A program made the position numbers and the translations under genes. Positions 1-12,800 of a stretch of 64,000 nucleotides of DNA are shown piece by piece (the stretch's first letter is position 1; each line of letters begins with the position of its first letter). The notes under the pieces were generated by a model. The model saw only the letters and a list, made by a program, of their open reading frames with translations. It was not told the DNA's origin and searched no databases. This stretch comes from Aspidapion aeneum (lineage: Eukaryota > Arthropoda > Insecta > Coleoptera > Brentidae): contig OY755038.1 in assembly GCA_963576565.1 (NCBI GenBank), positions 62,162,366 through 62,226,365 of the forward strand, written 5' to 3'.

Positions 1-696
1 TCATTTCGGGAACGTTCACGGATATGACAAACGTAAATACGCCTTATTTTATACCAAGTGTTTATTTAAGTTTCAATTTTGACAAACTTCTACATTTCGG
101 ATTAACTTGAAAAAAAAAATATGTATAACGTGTATTCATACTCGAGACACGAGTTAATTGATAAAATAAAAATATCATATTTCATTATGACGAAATTTCA
201 CATTTCATCATAAGTTTTTTCGAACTTTGAAAATTTTAAAAATATTCGAAATAATTTTTAAAATTTTAATATTTAGAATTTTAAATTACGATTTTCTTAG
301 ACATTTTGAAAACATATTTTTTTTGTTAATTTTGATTTCCTTTTTAAATTTAAATTTTTTTTAGAATTTTTTAAATGTTTATATCTCACCGGCACGAAGA
401 AATAGAACTTGCAATTTTTATCAAAAAAAAAAAATTATCTTTTGTGATGTTCTCTTGTTCTAATAACTTACATACAAGTAAAATAATATGTTTTAAGTAA
501 TTTCTAATAGCAACCAATCTTTTATTTGAAAGAAAAAACCGGGTTTTAGCAAAAATGTACTAAAATTAAAAAATTGCAATTATCACTTAGAACTGCATAG
601 CTGATTATAGGCACCTATTGTTGTGAGAACCTTGGCACATCTGTTTTAAAGTTTTGATGTAGTTATCCAGTAGTTTAAAGTTTTTTTTAACTAAAA
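1..696. other. AT-rich stretch, no gene seen
   Basis: Homopolymer-rich AT sequence with no open frame of note and no recognisable element end. The last ~90 bases may be the 5' non-coding part of the mariner copy that follows, but I could not identify a terminal inverted repeat. Confidence 0.5.
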
Positions 697-1609
697 ATGC
701 TTGCTGTTAGCCCTGAAACAGCGGCTACTATGGTTGCGTTCATTCAAGATGGAAGAAGTGAGCGATATGTGGCCCAACGTTATCATACCTTATCAAATAG
801 CACTGTGCATCGTATTTATACGTTTTTTGGGAAACTGGTGGTTACACTAGACGACCTGGAACTGGTCGAGAAGAAGTAACGCTCATAATGATCATTTTAT
901 CACCATATAAAGTCTGCGAGATAGTCATGCTATATCTGTTCGCATCAGATATCGACTTCATCACGCTCGAAACACTAACATAAGCGAACGAACAGTTAGA
1001 AGAAGACTTGGAGAGGCTAATCCTACTAGTCATAGACCCGCAACTGGCCCAGAACTTCTTAGACGTCATCGTCTTGCGCGACTTTAATTTGCCCGGAATC
1101 ATGAACGCTGGGGTGAAAATGAATAAATGCGCATTTTGTTTACTGATGGTCTTCAGATAGTCGTGAGAGTGGGGAAGACCACAAGAACGATTTACAGAAT
1201 GTACTTTCAGTCCTAGGGTAGGCTGCCAAGGAGGTTCACTTACGGTGTGGGCTGGAATTTGTTATAAGGCACACACAGAGCTGTACATTGTTCCAAGAGG
1301 CTCCTTAACCGCTGTCAGGTACATTGGAGAAATTCTGCTGCATGATAACGCCAGACCCCACACTGCGAGAATTACTTAACAATACGTAAACGATGTAGAC
1401 ATTCCTGTCTTGGAGTGGCCAGCGTTAAGTCCAGATACGAACACAATTAAACATGTCTGGGATATGCTTGGACAAAGAATACAAAGTCGAATTCCTGCTC
1501 CTTTAATACTAAACGAAGCAACAAGCTCTTTTAGAGGAATGGGAAATTATCCTTCAAGAAAGCATTCGTCATTCGATTTTAGGCATGCCAAGAATAGAAT
1601 AGTTTATTT
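697..1609 (+). pseudogene. decayed Tc1/mariner-type transposase
   Basis: The first 60 residues are open and carry the N-terminal helix-turn-helix region (SPETAATMVAFIQDGRS, YVAQRY, NSTVHRIY). Further down, the pieces TVRRRLGEAN, RPATGPELLRRHR, GSLTAVRY, HDNARPHTARIT and LEWPALSPDTN with KHVWDMLGQR appear in order but in different frames with stops between them. HDNARPH holds the second catalytic Asp of the DDE/D domain. The stretch expected between VRY and HDNARPH is largely missing, which suggests an internal deletion near 1335. No function can remain. Both ends of the element are unclear. Confidence 0.85.
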
Positions 1610-1639
1610 TCCTGTATCGACAATAGGTATAAAAAATAA

Positions 1640-2440
1640 ATAGTAAAAAAAATCTTATATAAAACTTAAATACTATGACTCAAACTAAGACAAAAAATAT
1701 AAACAAACATTTACAGACATACAACAGTCAGAAAAAAACAAAAACAAAACACACACACACACAAACGCGAGAGTGGTTTAAAAAAGAGTCAGTTAAAACA
1801 GTTAAAGATAAAATTCATTTACAGTATAAAAACATTTAGATATTAGAAACTTTTTGAGATTAATTTTAAACGCAGTGAGTGTTTTACTTTCCTTTATTTC
1901 AATGGGCAATACGTTATAGAAACGGGGCCCTATAACATTTGGATTCTTACTAGCTTCTTAATAGCTTTTGCCCCCGTGCTATCAGCACATGGAGAGTATT
2001 TTTTTGTCTTGTACTAACTGAGTGGACAGAGCTAACAAGACAAAACTTGTTTTTGTTCTTAAACGTGTAGACATATTTCAAAAATGTAGAAGGTAAAGTA
2101 ACGTTAAGATTTCAAGTTTTACAAAATATGGTCTGCATGAGTCTCAATGACCTATGCCAACTAAACTTCTTAAAATATTTTTTTGCGCTATAAAGACCTC
2201 ACTAGCGTTAGTTGACCAACCCCAGAAACACACACCGTAATGCAACCTGGATTCCACTTCCGCATAGTAAACTGTTTTTAATTGGTTTATATTGAAAATA
2301 TATCTTAGATTTCGTAGCTTGGAAGACAGAAAATTTAATTTAGGTATAAGGTTATCGCAGTGGGCTTTGAAGTTTAAATTCTTGTCAAAAACAAGACCCA
2401 AAAATACTGTGCTGTCAGATACAGAGTGCACGTAATTAAG
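1640..2440 (-). pseudogene. LINE (Jockey/CR1-like) reverse transcriptase C-terminal fragment
   Basis: Read on the minus strand, 2431-2144 gives FLGLVFDKNLNFKAHC, RNLRYIFNINQLKTVYYAEV and SRLHYGVCFWG, the thumb and C-terminal region of a non-LTR retrotransposon ORF2. A single in-frame stop near 2142 interrupts it. The frame then continues with SCRPYFVKLEILTLPS, KYVYTFKNK, NTLHVLIARG and, after another break, RFYNVLPIEIKES and FKINLKKFLISKCFYTVNEF, the usual LINE C-terminal tail. Everything upstream of the thumb is absent, so this is a 5'-truncated dead copy. Confidence 0.8.
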
Positions 2441-2449
2441 GTCACTATT

Positions 2450-2960
2450 ATAACACTATATAAGACATGGCAAATTTTTTGTTTTTACAACTAATTTATG
2501 GATAATTAATGGCAAATTGTGCGCTATTTTTTTTAGATTAATCCTTTATTTTTATAGGTGTTCTGCTAATTTCATATAAAGTTAGCAGAACGCCATTTTT
2601 TTTTAAACGGGAATGGCAAATGTTTTGTTTTCATAACTAATTTACGACAAATTGTGCGCTAATTTTTTTTTAGATAAATCTATTATTTTTATAGGTGCAA
2701 ACATTATATAACACCATTTAAATAAAAACGGACAATTTTTTGTTTTCACAACTAATTTCCGGATATTTAACGGCAAATTGTGCACTAAATTTTTTTTACA
2801 TAAATCCATTATTTTTATAGGTGTTCTGTTAATTTTATATAAAATTAGAAGAAAACCATTTGTTTTTTAAACGGGCACGGCATTTTTTTTGTTTCAACAA
2901 CTAATTCACGGATAATTAACGGCAAATTATAATATAATTTTTATTAATTTCCAAAGTGGC
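2450..2960 (-). repeat. diverged ~135-bp tandem repeat, minus-oriented copies
   Basis: About four imperfect copies of a unit containing CGGCAAATTGTGC, a T-run, 'ataaatccattatttttatag' variants and AACTAATTnnCGGATA. The core recurs near 2508, 2642, 2770 and 2910, a spacing of 128-140 bp. The reverse complement of the core matches the plus-oriented repeats at 3130-3430 and 25520-26330, so all belong to one family. Confidence 0.65.
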
Positions 2961-3119
2961 TTAAAGTTAGCAAACTTTATATACAGCCCTAAAATGACCT
3001 GACTAGTTAATAAGCATATTAAAAGTTCTCCCCAAAATAGCCCGACTAGTTCTATATTTTTTCATTATTCTGATTTTTTTAACATGTAGAATTGATGAGC
3101 ATAAAGTTAGCGAAGCAAC

Positions 3120-3440
3120 CATCACAAATCCAATCGCGACTAGGCGGATAATTTGCCGTTAATTAGTTGTGGAAAAATTATTATTCTCGCTTTTATTTTT
3201 GAGTGTTTTTTTGGGTGCTTCGCTAACTTCATATGAATAATTTTCCGCTAATTAGTCGTTAATTAGTTTTGGATAAATTGATCTTCTCGCTTTTATTTTT
3301 GTGTCTTTTCTGAGTGTTTCACCAACTTCATATTTTGTTAAAGATGCACCCTCGTTACAACCGCGTCTTGGTGGATAATTTGCCGCTAATTAGTCGTTAA
3401 TTAGTTGTGGATAAATAAATTTTGTTGCATTTATTACCTT
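3120..3440 (+). repeat. ~140-bp AT-rich repeat, plus-oriented copies
   Basis: Three copies of the core GGATAATTTGCCGCTAATTA followed by GTCGTTAATTAGTTGTGG lie near 3148, 3238 and 3372. The sequence between cores contains CTAACTTCATAT and 'gtttttttgggtgcttcgct'-type segments shared with the arrays at 25520-26880. No coding potential. Confidence 0.75.
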
Positions 3441-3708
3441 CCTAGCCCGCGTAGCAATGGCTAGAGAAGGTATTATTTTCGAAAAAAAAATTTTTTTTTT
3501 GAGATAATGCCAATAATGTTTTATTTGGATGTATTTTGACCTATCCTAGCAATATCGTCGTGATGTGTGTCTGTGCGTGTGTATATTATTTCTGTCCATA
3601 ACACAATAGCTCCGAAACCGCTAAACCGATTTTCATAAAATTTTCAGGTAAAATAGTGTTCTTAATACTCTTATGAGCTGATTAGATTTTGGTCAAAATT
3701 CATTAATA
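3441..3708. repeat. dispersed-repeat-like sequence
   Basis: Contains ACCTTCCTAGCCCGCGTAGC, a T-run, a TGTGTGTCTGTGCGTGTGTA tract and CCGAAACCGCTAAACCGATT. This composition is common in dispersed insect repeats. No second copy in the window and no coding signal, so the call rests on character alone. Confidence 0.35.
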
Positions 3709-3716
3709 CTTATGAC

Positions 3717-3931
3717 CGAGGGGTGATCAGCTGCCCACAGTAGGTGTACAAATTTTTCTACAGGACTCCATAGGACCCCACAAAACTCCACAGGACCCCA
3801 CAGGACTATACAGGGCTCCACAGGACTTCCACAGGACTCTAAAGGACTTCCACACGACTCTACAGGACTCCACAGGACTATAGTACTGTCGCCTAAGGGG
3901 TGCCCTAAGCATGATTAAGTACTAAGGCCGG
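3717..3931 (+). mobile_element. hAT-like MITE, left half (split by the 21-kb provirus)
   Basis: Starts with the 17-bp terminal inverted repeat CGAGGGGTGATCAGCTG, whose exact reverse complement ends the right half at 25170-25186. The 8 bases before it (CTTATGAC, 3709-3716) match the 8 bases after the right end (CTAATGAC, 25187-25194) at 7 of 8 positions, the target duplication size of hAT elements. The interior is a run of ~10-14-bp units built on ACAGGACTCC. An LTR provirus is inserted after CCGG at 3928-3931. Together the halves make a non-autonomous element of about 385 bp. Confidence 0.8.
3928..3931. repeat. 4-bp target site duplication (CCGG), left copy
   Basis: CCGG directly precedes the TGTAAC start of the 5' LTR and recurs at 25013-25016 directly after the ...GTTACA end of the 3' LTR. 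Removing the element and one CCGG leaves a continuous hAT-like MITE. Confidence 0.9.
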
Positions 3932-6307
3932 TGTAACAGAATTTCCCATATTTTATTTTGAATATTTCTCAGATTTTTTGTTAAGGTCTATTTCTTTAAA
4001 TATAATATAATATCGGCTAGAGTTTTTCCCATAGCAGAAAAACATGTGGTTCGTATATTTTACACTCTTAAAGACCAGACAAGAGAGCTTTTCTAATTTT
4101 GACATAATATTTGTAATTTTAGGAAAATATATAGCCAATAAATGTCACACTTTAAACAAACTCTTAAGCTTTAAAAATGTTAAGTGGCTTTTAGATTCAG
4201 ACCCTTGTCTATTGATTTATAAGATAAGACCCTTGTCTATTGATTTATACTTTTCTTAATGTTTTCGGATTTAGTGACAGATATATATAGACCGAGAAAT
4301 ATTTTATATTTCCCTAAATTAAAACCAACTTTTCATAGTAGCTTTTCTTTATGTTGCGAATTTTCTTGTCACGATCATACATATGAACAGAACTTTTATA
4401 GTTGATTATAGCGATATCAAAAACGACAAAATTGAGTTATTTTTTTAGATTTGATGGACTTTGCTTCCTTATTTGATTTTCAGGTAAATAGATCCAGTTT
4501 TCACTGATTTTCCGTGTCACTTAATTTTGATCATATTGATTTCGTTTGGATATCGTAGTATTGCAAGTTTCAAAGGTCACGTATTGTTTTGAACAGTGGT
4601 TCATTAAATACTTCAAAGTGGTTAATTAGTAATTACTAAATGTAGAAAAATCAAACAATTACTAAAGGCTATGTAAATATAAGATTTGATTTGTCATATT
4701 TTTTAAGAGAAAATTGGAAATTTTCTGGAAAATAGCAGTTGAGTTTTTCACCGGGTTTTCTCAACTTAGGCTATATGCCAACCCGGTTTCGATTTTAAAA
4801 GCAAAAAATCGTAGGCACTTTCTTTAAAGGCAGTGTTTTTTTTAATTGGTCAATTTTGATAAATAATTAATAAATTTTAAACTGGACATTACTAGGATGT
4901 TCGTTTCATTTTTTAGATCAGTTTAGGTAACTTTTGAAGTAGCTTTCTTTGTTTTCCGAAATTAGGTAATCTAGGGTGACTTTGAGCTTTAACTGAATTT
5001 TCTTATTTGTGGGTGTTCCCGTGGGACGTCTTTAAGAGTAGGCCATCTTTACTTAAATTAAGTCAGGGAAAATTTGATGTTTTGTTCTTTTTTTTGTGTC
5101 ACTGACTTTATTTCATGTCTCTGTTTTTAAACACAAAAGTTTAGGAATAATATGTATATGTATAGGTTTTTTCCAATCTAGGGACGCCTACCCAAATATG
5201 TCAAATAAGAAGGGATAATCTGAGAGCAGTTTTTTTTCAAGTTGTAAAGTTAAAATTTAGTTCCGTCTTAGAGTTTTGAAAAGTCAGTCGGGTTTTAAAA
5301 TATAAGCGCGTGCTTTAAACTTTAACTTTTGTAAGTAATGTCAAGTATCAATTATTACACTGCCTCAACCCTTTCTTTATTTGACAAACTTGGATAATTT
5401 TAGACAATTCTGTGTATTTACTTTTGATTTGTGGGAAACTATTTTGGGATCAAAATGGGTTTTAAATCAGTTGATTAAAACATGGGTAATGTTGGTATTT
5501 TTATTAATTTATCAAGTTTTTGCCTATACTTGGGATTTTTATTTAAAGTCTAAAATACTTGGGAAGAGGGTGGAAATAGAATTGCCTAGAATAAAACATG
5601 ATTTAGCTTTGTTTGTTTAATTTTGTCAAATAATTAATTTTGTCACATTTTTCTCAAATTGTTTTTAATTTGTCATATTTTCATATTTTCATCTTTTTAT
5701 TTTAAAATATACACTTGCCTAGTCCAGAAACAAGGCCTTTTTATTTAACAACAAAATTAAAAATAAAACTACAGATCTGATGAACAACCTATCGATTATT
5801 TAATGTTAGAGCAAGCTGAGTATAGTAGTGTATTATAGCTAAAAATTGGTAAAAAGCTAATTCAGATCAAATCAAGAAGTTTAGTTAATCTCAGATTGGC
5901 CTGATCTAAATAACTTTGATGGGCAGTTCATATCAGAAACATATCAAAACAAAACAGTGAAATATAGTGAAAAAGAAATATCATCCAATCGAGTAGCAGT
6001 TGTCTAGAGGTTTAAGATTTGAATTGGTAAGTAAGCTTACTCATGTACTAACAAGACTGAAGAACGCCAACATGGACTCAGCCCCGAGAACTACTTTATT
6101 TTTCCAGAGGTCTACATTGTTTCAGATGAAGCGCACCAGGAAAGACTCGCATGTGTCATCTTGGTGTTGTGTTCCACTCTATCCCTGTTTCTATTGGGTT
6201 CATTCATTCATTACTATCTCACAAAATATTCACATAAAAACTAAATAAAGTAGTTGCCTTAAATAAATAATTAAATAAATATACATAATGACCGCTCGCC
6301 CGTTACA
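3932..6307 (+). repeat. 5' LTR of the 21-kb provirus
   Basis: Begins TGTAACAG and ends CCCGTTACA, so the ends are the inverted TGTAAC/GTTACA. Same length as the 3' LTR. Near the 3' end it has an AATAAA at 6244-6249 and a strong splice-donor-like GTAAGTAAG at 6027. At 2.4 kb it is far longer than the ~0.3-0.5 kb typical of insect gypsy LTRs. It contains no convincing gene. Confidence 0.93.
6021..6036 (+). promoter_or_regulatory. candidate splice donor inside the LTR
   Basis: GAATTG then GTAAGTAAG at 6026/6027 is a near-consensus 5' splice site, in the last 300 bases of the LTR and before the AATAAA. If transcripts start upstream in this LTR it could pair with the acceptor at 20437-20438 to make env mRNA, or with one upstream of gag to remove the long leader. 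The pairing is inference. Confidence 0.4.
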
Positions 6308-6310
6308 AAT

Positions 6311-6328
6311 TGGTTGTCAGTACAGCTG
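6311..6328 (+). promoter_or_regulatory. primer binding site position (tRNA not identified)
   Basis: Three bases (AAT) after the LTR end comes TGGTTGTCAGTACAGC. The TGG and spacing are as expected for a primer site complementary to a tRNA ...CCA end, and the other two LTR elements here also have AAT or AT before TGG. I could not match the following bases to a tRNA I know. Confidence 0.5.
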
Positions 6329-6424
6329 GGGTGTTTTAGTTTGTCAGAATCATAATAAATGTTATACTGCTAACTTTATTAACAAATTGGGAGCCTGTGT
6401 TTCACAGAGAAATGGCAAATAAAA

Positions 6425-6720
6425 CGTTGGTAGATTCCAGTTTATTTTTTTTAGTGTATAGTTCAATATTAAACATTGGTAGAATCTGTTTTTAATTTTC
6501 ACTTTTATTTAGTTTTTTTTAGCAAACTTAAACCGTTGGTAAAAAACAGATTACTTAAATTAATAGTTTTAGTAGGTAAATTCAAAATTTTGGTAAATTT
6601 CTCTTCTTTTTATTTAGTGAAACTTGAATGTAAAACGTTGGTACTATTTTTTTTTAATAGGTAAACTTAAAAAGTTGGTATTTCCTTTGTTTTATTAAAC
6701 TTTGGTATTAAACATTGGTA
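6425..6720 (+). repeat. array of TTGGTA-centred motifs in the leader
   Basis: Eight copies of (A)(C)(G/A/T)TTGGTA lie at about 6425, 6475, 6534, 6588, 6635, 6674, 6700 and 6714, separated by T-rich runs. The position just downstream of the 5' LTR is where the Drosophila gypsy element carries its insulator array, although the motif is different. A protein-binding or RNA-packaging role is only a suggestion. Confidence 0.5.
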
Positions 6721-9349
6721 TAAAATCGATCTTAGAGGTTATTTTGGTCCAATTTGGAGAAGTTATACTGCTAACTCTCAATTTTAAAATTAAAAGCACC
6801 TAGGAAAAGTTTGGTTATACTGCTAACTGAACTCAATCAAATATTTTTGTTTCTTTTTAATTATTTCTTTTTGGGAAAAATTAACATTATAGAACGAGAT
6901 GAGTGTAATAAATTGGTACAACACATAGAAGCCGCTAAAGCGTGAAAAAAAAAAAACAGGTGACGACAGAAATTCAAGTCATCTAAAAACTACCAGATAT
7001 CACCTAGAAATTCACTTCTAGAAATTCAAGAAGACGCTAAAGCGTGAATATTAATTTTTGCATGTAGTGTGTATTTCTTTCAGCACTAACAAAATAATAG
7101 TTAATAAGATAAGAAAGATAATATATAGCGCTCTATAAGCTGCTGCTTTGCGCTACTACATTGCTGTTTTTAAAATTGGTAGACGGATCAACAAAATTTT
7201 AATTCGGAACCCTAGCTAAATTTTTATTTAGTTAGTAAAGTTGTTAGTTGAATTAATGATTTTTGACCTTAATTTACATGTACTATTTCAACAGATAGAG
7301 ATTATAAAAATCGAAAATTGGTATAAAATTAATAATTGCTGATTGTAAATTAAGTTAATTCAAAATACGTTAAATTAACTTTCGATACCAATAACATGGA
7401 TGATTTTTCCCTACTACCTATTTATTATTATAAGCGGTGAGAAACCATTTGCATTAAATCATTTTATTACACTACGAAATGGCAATTTGCATAAACGAAA
7501 AAACCTTTTTTTTTGGGTACAATTCTACCAGTAAACGATTAAACTACCCTTTAATTATTACCCCTTGTAAAATCTAAGCCCTTGCGGTAGCCGACTAAAC
7601 TGTTGAGCTCAGTAGATGTAAGCCAATAGCGAGGCAGAATTCTGGAAAACACGCCTAATTAACTCTCTGCCTGAAAATATCACCCAATTTATGTACCATT
7701 TCTTCTTTTGACGGATATTGGAAATTGACCCTTCTTGCGCAATAGAATACTCTATATGTCTATTAGAGTCTTATCCCTAATTTTTTTTTTATTTTAAATC
7801 GCCAAATTTATTTGGTTACTCTACCTTTGTGATGATCTCAGTTGCTAAACTCTAGCAAAATTTTTGACACAGAGACGTTTTGTAATTATTTAAATCAAAT
7901 TAGCGCAAATAATTTGTAATAGCGTAAAAAAATTTTTATCACACATTAATTTTGACCCAATGTTGATGTTAACGTTACCGTTGTTTTGCGGTAGCGCAAA
8001 CGTAGCTTTATCGTCACTTTTAGCAAAGTAACCACCTATTGATTACCTTTATAGCATTACATACGATAAACGCATATATAACATATCGCTCTATATAAAT
8101 TGTTATTTTATTTTTTTTTTATTTTTTAGCTGATTTAACTAAAATCGAACCTCATTGTATTATAATATTTTATTTTATTTTAGCTGATTTTACTTAATTG
8201 CAAAGCTACAACATACTAAAACCACAAAAATTCCATTAAAGGACGAAATTCTAGCTAATTTTGTGCCCTGTATAAGATTTATGCCAGAAATTAATTAATT
8301 CCAGAAATTAATTAATATAAGACACAACTGTTGCAAAAAGTATTTAGGTACCATCCAAAACGTTAAAGGAGAAATCAAAAAAAATATGCATTGCTATAAT
8401 ATTTTATAAAAAAATAAACAAGTAGGTAGTATTGAAAATTGCAGAGTCTTGCCTTATCTATAAGTGTTATTAAGTTTTGCTTTGGAAAATAGGTATCGAT
8501 AGGTATTCAATAAGTTTTTTTTTCCTCGATAGTATTGTATTTCATGTGATTCTATGATGAATGTTATGTGTAAATCATCCTGTGATTTTTTTTTAAAATA
8601 TGTTATTAATCGACTCGTTTGATTCCCATCGTAGACGAATGTCAGTATTTTAAGTAGGTATATATTTCTTTCTTGATTTAAATGTAAGGAAACGGAGGGT
8701 AATATCGTTCAGCGGGTAAAAATGATCACCTACAAATCTGTAAAACTGGGAGAAAAAAAAATGACAACGTCGCTAACATGCGGCTTTGTCATTTATTAAA
8801 AAGAAAAAGTATATAATCTTAAGTGATCGATATTTCCCCACCATCCCCTACTTGCGATTGTTTAACTTTGTAAAAAGAACCAGCTATAGTATTTAAAAGA
8901 TAAAACAAAATAGCCACACTGTTGTCTAAAATTTAAAATGGACACCATCAACTACTTCCTATATTAATAATAAGATCATTGTATTACATATCTTTGAAAT
9001 CCTATTTTAGAAATCGCCAAATGTTGCCAAAATTGATATAAGAATATTTTTGCTATAACTAAGGAAATGTACGTAATTAGACTAAGCACAATACCTAAGT
9101 ATGTGCCAAGTATCATCTCTACAGTAAGTTTTTCTGTTACATTATTGAAGTATTTAGAGGTAATCCACTTCTAGGCTATTATCACTTCTGATCTAACCCA
9201 ACCATGGCTAACCTATTAATGAATTATTTAATCTTACTTTTTAACTGCATCTTAAAATTCGACATTTACTTCTAAGGGTTATGCCCAAACCAAATTTTAC
9301 CTAACCAAACCTAAGCTAACCTTGCTCTAAACGTCTAATACTAGAATGT

Positions 9350-9840
9350 AACTACTACTACTATGTCGGTTTAGAACGTTTTTCTACGTTGTCCGACGCT
9401 TATTCTCCACCTCCTTCGATCCTGACAATCATCTTCTGTCAGATTCTTTTGACTCATTGATCTTTGGATTGACTGTGGCCATTTTAGTTTAGGGCGTCCT
9501 CTTTTTCTGCGCCCTACTGGTTGCCACTCTAGGACCTGTTTGGTAATCTTTCGTCGTTCATCCGTTGTACATGGCCGTACCATATGAGTTGCCTTTTAGT
9601 GATATCATCCGTTATGCTTCCCTCGATTCCCATTCTTTCTTTTATGATCTCATTTCTTATGTGATCTAATCTAGATATTCTCATTGATCTTCTTATTGCA
9701 TCCATTTCGACACTTTCCATTTTTTTTTGTATTTTTCTGTTACGCGACAAGTCTCTATTCTATACAACAGCGTGCTTTTTACCATTGTTTCATATATGTT
9801 AAATTTTACATTCTTTCTTATCTCTCTGCTCTATAAGAAT
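9350..9840 (-). pseudogene. LINE fragment (RTE/Jockey-like ORF2 C-terminus) inside the leader
   Basis: On the minus strand from about 9840: NIYETMVKSTLLYRIET, a frame break, MDAIRRSMRISRLDHIRNE, RQLIWYGHVQRMNDERLP, another break, VLEWQPVGRRKRGRPK, and SQKNLTEDDCQDRRRWR. This is the 3' terminal part of an insect non-LTR ORF2 with its WYGHVQRM and GRRKRGRPK signatures. At least two frame breaks make it dead. A second copy lies at 45500-45745. Confidence 0.8.
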
Positions 9841-12800
9841 ATAAGCTTGTCTTAAAATAGTATAGTACTATATGTTTGACAATTATTTTTGTTGTTCGTA
9901 TAAACTATTAGGACAAAATCTTTAATATCAATTAAAAATAAAAATAAAAAAATAACTTGTATTCTTCGCCTGATTCCTAAAATAAATAAATACAAATAAA
10001 AAAAAACATTACTTTCTTAACCTTTAAAACTTGTTTGCATTATTAATCCTCTAATCCTTTGCTTTGAAGTAGTCTTTCCTACATACTACCTCCTCACTTT
10101 TCATTAAAAAAAAATCTAAGTTGTTAAATACACTAAGGTAATACACCTTACCTTATCAAAAGGTAGGAAACAAACTAAACTCTACATTTTAAATCAGATA
10201 TCTTTGCTTGCTGTAAGTATAATAAGTTTGGATATCATCATTACTTTTGTATAATGATAATACTGTATTGATAACATTTGAAATTTAATTTTGCACCATC
10301 TTTGGTGAACACACGTAATTTGTTACCAAAATTATCTATGCAATCTGATAATATTGATAACTCAAAAACTATCTATCTTAATGTAAAGTAACTAGTACAA
10401 CACTGCCTGGTAACCAATGTTCCATAGTAATGAACATTTAAACCATTAAATATATAAAGCATCATAAAATAAAATTATTATTATTATTAATGACTAAACT
10501 GAATATATTTAAAACATGTTTAACTTGGAAAAACAAAATCTTACATGCTTATAACCTTAATCCTTTAACAGTAAGAAATAATCAAAAATTCTTTAAAGTT
10601 ATAACATTTTTAATTAAATAAACCACCCAAAATGTAATATTAAGCTAAAATCAAGCAAAAATGTATGAGCTATTAATTAACTATAAATAAGAGAAAAGTC
10701 TTGTAATTTCAGTAAACAGAATAAACATTAACTTTTAAAAAGGATTCATAGAAGAGGACATGAGACCTTCTTGATAAAAATCCACTCATGATAATATAAC
10801 CCAAAAATCATCAAAACCTTTTCCTTTGCTTAAGTTTTCTTTTTCTTTAAATTATAACAAGTTATAAAAAAATAAATAAATTAAAGATGAAAAAAAAAAC
10901 CAAAATGAATTTTCAATTTGTTTTTATAACAAATCATTAATTAGGACATTATTAATGATTTGATTGACCTAATAAAGACACTAAGATCTTTTAAAACTTT
11001 GTTTTTTTTGAATAACAACATTAACAAACGAAAAAAAAATCAACACATTCTTAATTTTAATAAAAATGGTTAAATTGGTAACTACTGTTAACCTAACCTT
11101 AACCAATCTGACTATTTATCGATAATTTCTTTTAATATGCTTAACTATAATCGAATCTGATCTAACTAGAAAAGGTCATAAAACTTAAACCTAAATATTA
11201 TTCTACCCCTTTTTAAAAGTCTGGGACCGCCACTGCTTAAATGTTATTCTAATGTAGGAAACAAGGTAATTTTTCTGAAGAAACTTTTTCTACAAAGTTT
11301 TACTTTTAGGTAATCAACCATGTGTTTAACTGCAAAATGATTTGTAATCTCTAATTATCAAAATATCTCTAAAAACATTAAAGAAGAAAAACAAATTTCT
11401 TTTAAAACTAACGACATAGGTAAATGAAAATACTTCTAATTTAATAACTTCAATGCTTTTTGACCATTAAAATCGAAACATAAAGGGTTATTTCCTTTAT
11501 AATTTAAATAATATAGCTAATTTTTCTTAAAAAAAAAACCTAGCATAAATCAGAACTTGATCATAAATCAGAACTTGATAAACACTAAAAAACAAGCACT
11601 ATTTTAACATTAACTTTTCGACAAAAATCTATCATTAAAATCGGTTCAGTAAATCCCATGATATCCTAAGCCTAAAAAGATCAACTAAGAAAACCTATAG
11701 TCAGTTTTGGAAACTTGCTATGTGAAACTAGAGAGAATATACATTATTCTTCCTCTTAGACTTCATCTTCTACTTATTTTTTGCAATAGACATAAATGTG
11801 TTTTATTAAATTTGATTTCTTATTTGATCGTTTTACATTTGTTTGAAATGCACAAGCAATGTTTTGCAATAATAAATAAAATACTAATGAACTTAACGAA
11901 AATAATATAATATGCGTTAAATAAATTACTTGCTGTTAAAAGTAATCTGAGATTGGAAAATCAATTTTTACTTAATAAAAAACTATGTAACTGTAGATCC
12001 TATTTTGTATTGTTTGCTATCTAGTATCATATTTAGTCTACGCTAGACAGAGAATCTAGTTAAAGATTTCACTATTCTCTAAATAAGTTGTCTATGATCA
12101 TTTTTCTTTCTTAAGACACTATTTTTCTTTAGGAGCACCGTAAACCTGTATATGTAGCCTTAGTACGAAAATAGTATGCCAACTAACTGAAGTGTAACCT
12201 CTATTCTTTTTACTTATTTTATCTATTGACTATTAAATAGCTAATTTCCTAATTAAGTGTTTTGCAAGTACAATTTTTGGCTATACCTTTTTAAAAATCA
12301 AGATAAATCTTTGGAATAATTTTGATAAAAAAATAATGATTTCATCGTTCATGAGAATCGTCTCAGTAGTTTGCATCAACATAATAAGTTTCATAAATTA
12401 TACCTTGTAATCTTTTTAACAAGCTTTATAAAGAATGGTAACTGTTCTTATAGTCTTATCGACAATCATAATCTAAGAATCACATAAATGATATTTGTTT
12501 ATAACAAATTAGCGTAGTAAAATGTTGCTATTAAAACAATAATTATATAGCCATTTAGATTATTTAGAACTTATCAGACGTAACACCAATCCATTTTATC
12601 TCAAAAATATAATTGTTTTGCTTATCATCATGACTATTATAAGCTTATGTATTATTTATCTATCTATATTATAAGTCTATGTCTATGTTTTAATTACATA
12701 ATATAATACAGTTTTAGTGTTTTGAAGATTCTGAAGTTGTTTTTTTTTATGTAAAAGTATAATTAAGAAATGAAGATAAGATTTCTTTGGAAATGCTCGT

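Noticed and set aside
1735..1770. ACACAC-rich tract as a CRISPR or satellite signal
   Set aside because: Simple sequence in an insect-type genome; no spacer-repeat structure anywhere in the window.
3953..6248. Small open frames inside the LTRs (for example 4044-4259, 5381-5620, 6000-6248 and their 3' LTR equivalents)
   Set aside because: AT-rich, no recognisable domain; the last one is cut by the single LTR mismatch (stop at 24765), so there is no sign of protein constraint.
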